Part shown: positions 62,537-64,000 of the stretch, piece after piece
Numbering within the stretch: the first letter of the stretch is position 1
Layout of the letters: every line of letters begins with the position of its first letter
NCBI GenBank assembly: GCA_031315915.1
Contig: JALDRK010000009.1
Coordinates: 1-64,000, forward strand
Direction of reading: 5' to 3'
From: Nitrospirales bacterium
GTDB lineage: Bacteria > Nitrospirota > Nitrospiria > Nitrospirales > UBA8639
DNA length: 64,000 nucleotides
Notes under the pieces: generated by a model
What the model saw: the letters and a program-made list of their open reading frames with translations, nothing else
The model's database searches: none
What the model was told of the DNA's origin: nothing
Translations under genes and position numbers: made by a program

Positions 62537-64000
62537 CTAAATGGAAAACTGAAACTCCCCCTGTCCTCTGGACGATTCACCCAAAATGCCTCGGGTTTTG
62601 AGTAATTCGATAAGGGAATGCGTACAGTCATCAAAATTTTCCGGTCCTGCGAAGGCCAGGTCGGTATCGGGTTGAGGCCCGGTGAGATCCTTGGCCATAT
62701 GGATGGTGATGACCGGAATGGGATTCACGAGTGTTTGTAACGTTGGAAGCAAGTGGCGGCTGGCCTGTGGGAAGGCGTTGGTGGTGCAAATGACCAACAA
62801 GCCCGTGTCTGTGAGAAGCCTGATGACTTCCCCAAAACGACGGATGACTTCATCGGGTTTGGTCTCTACCAGGTCCGCATCGAGACCTCTCTGCAGATTT
62901 TCCGGGGATAACAGATAGGCATGACGTCCTTCGGCCACCAGCACGGTTTCCAGTTTGCGTGCCAGAAATCCTTTGGCGGTCGTATCGGGTCCGGTCAAGA
63001 GTAATACAGCCGCTTGGTGTCCGTACTGTTTCGCGCGATCCGCTGTTCCGACATCGCCCTTGACCCAGGCCGAATCTCGTTCCCGGGCTTCCGTACGGAA
63101 ACTCTCCTGTTCGTCGGGCACCGATTCGGTGATGATGCCGCCACCTGCCACATCGTAGTCGTCCACCAACACAAAGCGTCCCGTGGTTTCAAAGCTGGTA
63201 TAGAGATCAAACGCCATTGGCGTTTTGGTTCGGAGCGTGATGTCGGCGACTTCGTTTCGTTGCACACTGGATTGGGTCTGCCGGTCATTCAAATTGTTGG
63301 CGTCAACAATTCGGTGAATTGTAGCAATTTCGCAAGGTACCTCACGGGTGGCCATCCGTAGACTGTAAGGGCGTCGTATTTCCAGTGGCCGTTTGCCCAG
63401 CCAAAACAGGTTGGCGCGTATCCTGGTGGAGACGAGCGGCCGATCGGTTTCCTGGGCGGCAATTTGTCCACGCTCCACGAAAATTTGTTCGTCCAGTGTG
63501 ATCCCGACAGACTGGCCGGCAACGGCTTGCGTGGGAGGCGGATCGATATTAAAAGCTTCAATGGTTTGGATATTGGCCGACTTATTCGATGGCGAAAAGA
63601 CCAAGCGGTCGCCGATTTTCAGTTTTCCGGCGGTGATGCGCCCTACCAGGATTCGGCGGGCATCGAATTTATACACGTCTTGGATCGGAAGCCGTAGGGG
63701 TTTTTCGGTGAGGGTGGTTTCCAGACTGAAGTGGGCGAGCGAATCCAACACCGAGGGGCCTGTATACCACGGGGTTTCAGGGCTGACCTGGGCGATATTT
63801 ACCCCCAGTTTCGCGCTGGCTGGAATCACATATTGGGGCGTGACGTTCAGTTGATTCAAGAAATCACGATATTCCTTTTCAATCCCCTTGAACGTGTCTT
63901 CCCGGTAGCTCACTAAGTCCATTTTGTTCACGACGACCGTGACCTGCTTGACTCCAAGCATGGATAAGAGGAGGCCATGCCGCTTCGATTGATCGCGGAC
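62537..64000 (-). CDS. cysN: Sulfate adenylyltransferase GTPase (CysN) with degenerate APS-kinase domain, 5' end cut off
   Basis: The frame is open through the right edge: codons before 63961 read VRDQSKRHGLLLS, so the start is outside. The EF-Tu-like part shows NKMDLV (the G4 motif), SAKLGVNI and LPIQDVYKF. The C-terminal 190 residues resemble an APS kinase (RKLETVLVAEGRHAYLLS, LVICTTNAFP), but the P-loop is GPDTTAKG instead of GxxGxGKS and DGDN is SPEN. Activation of sulfate to APS is the expected job, with CysD outside. The kinase half is likely inactive. Confidence 0.85.
   Translation of the reverse strand, partial: VRDQSKRHGLLLSMLGVKQVTVVVNKMDLVSYREDTFKGIEKEYRDFLNQLNVTPQYVIPASAKLGVNIAQVSPETPWYTGPSVLDSLAHFSLETTLTEKPLRLPIQDVYKFDARRILVGRITAGKLKIGDRLVFSPSNKSANIQTIEAFNIDPPPTQAVAGQSVGITLDEQIFVERGQIAAQETDRPLVSTRIRANLFWLGKRPLEIRRPYSLRMATREVPCEIATIHRIVDANNLNDRQTQSSVQRNEVADITLRTKTPMAFDLYTSFETTGRFVLVDDYDVAGGGIITESVPDEQESFRTEARERDSAWVKGDVGTADRAKQYGHQAAVLLLTGPDTTAKGFLARKLETVLVAEGRHAYLLSPENLQRGLDADLVETKPDEVIRRFGEVIRLLTDTGLLVICTTNAFPQASRHLLPTLQTLVNPIPVITIHMAKDLTGPQPDTDLAFAGPENFDDCTHSLIELLKTRGILGESSRGQGEFQFSI

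Overview
This window reads as chromosome from a Gram-negative, diderm bacterium with roughly 50% GC. It carries a Tol-Pal system, RodZ, lipoproteins with lipoboxes, a PagL-like outer-membrane enzyme remnant and a c-type cytochrome. The gene families and style remind me of Nitrospira (Nitrospirota), perhaps a lower-GC lineage. That is recognition, not proof, and no phylogenetic marker was compared.

Layout. 0-8 kb: a HEAT-repeat protein running off the left edge, a small basic protein, a monoheme cytochrome c, then a minus-strand housekeeping run (rodZ-like, PfkB kinase, mtnP, miaA, mutL). 8-16 kb: a Tol-Pal operon in transcription order tolQ-tolR-tolA-tolB-pal-(coiled-coil lipoprotein)-cpoB, preceded by tRNA-Val and tRNA-Asp. 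16-26 kb: a YfgM-like TPR membrane protein, a LysM/SLT lytic transglycosylase, a B12-type radical SAM protein of the RiPP-maturation kind, a pterin dehydratase, a patatin-like membrane phospholipase and a metacaspase-like lipoprotein. 26-41 kb: a surface-glycan cluster with four glycosyltransferases, two Gfo/Idh/MocA oxidoreductases, a flippase-like protein, two tandem alkaline-phosphatase-superfamily paralogues, a mutase-like flavoprotein and a small membrane protein matching its C-terminal domain. 41-49 kb: mixed small operons (sthA, HDOD, CBS, cupin, SDR), two frameshifted genes and a pair of small secreted charged proteins sharing one leader.

49-60 kb is a defence island: a type I restriction-modification operon (hsdM in three frames, DUF1016 nuclease, hsdS, a relic of an OLD/AAA ATPase, a MntA/HepT toxin-antitoxin pair, hsdR). 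It is followed on the other strand by an AbiEi antitoxin whose AbiEii toxin partner is broken.

The island abuts the 3' end of ssrA (tmRNA). The most striking feature is here. The tmRNA is interrupted inside its T-loop by a 258-nt group I intron with Azoarcus-type (IC3) core sequences. A truncated LAGLIDADG endonuclease relic lies just downstream of the tmRNA terminator. 61-64 kb: an SMR transporter, a 2OG-Fe(II) oxygenase and a CysN-type sulfate adenylyltransferase GTPase fused to a degenerate APS-kinase domain, running off the right edge.
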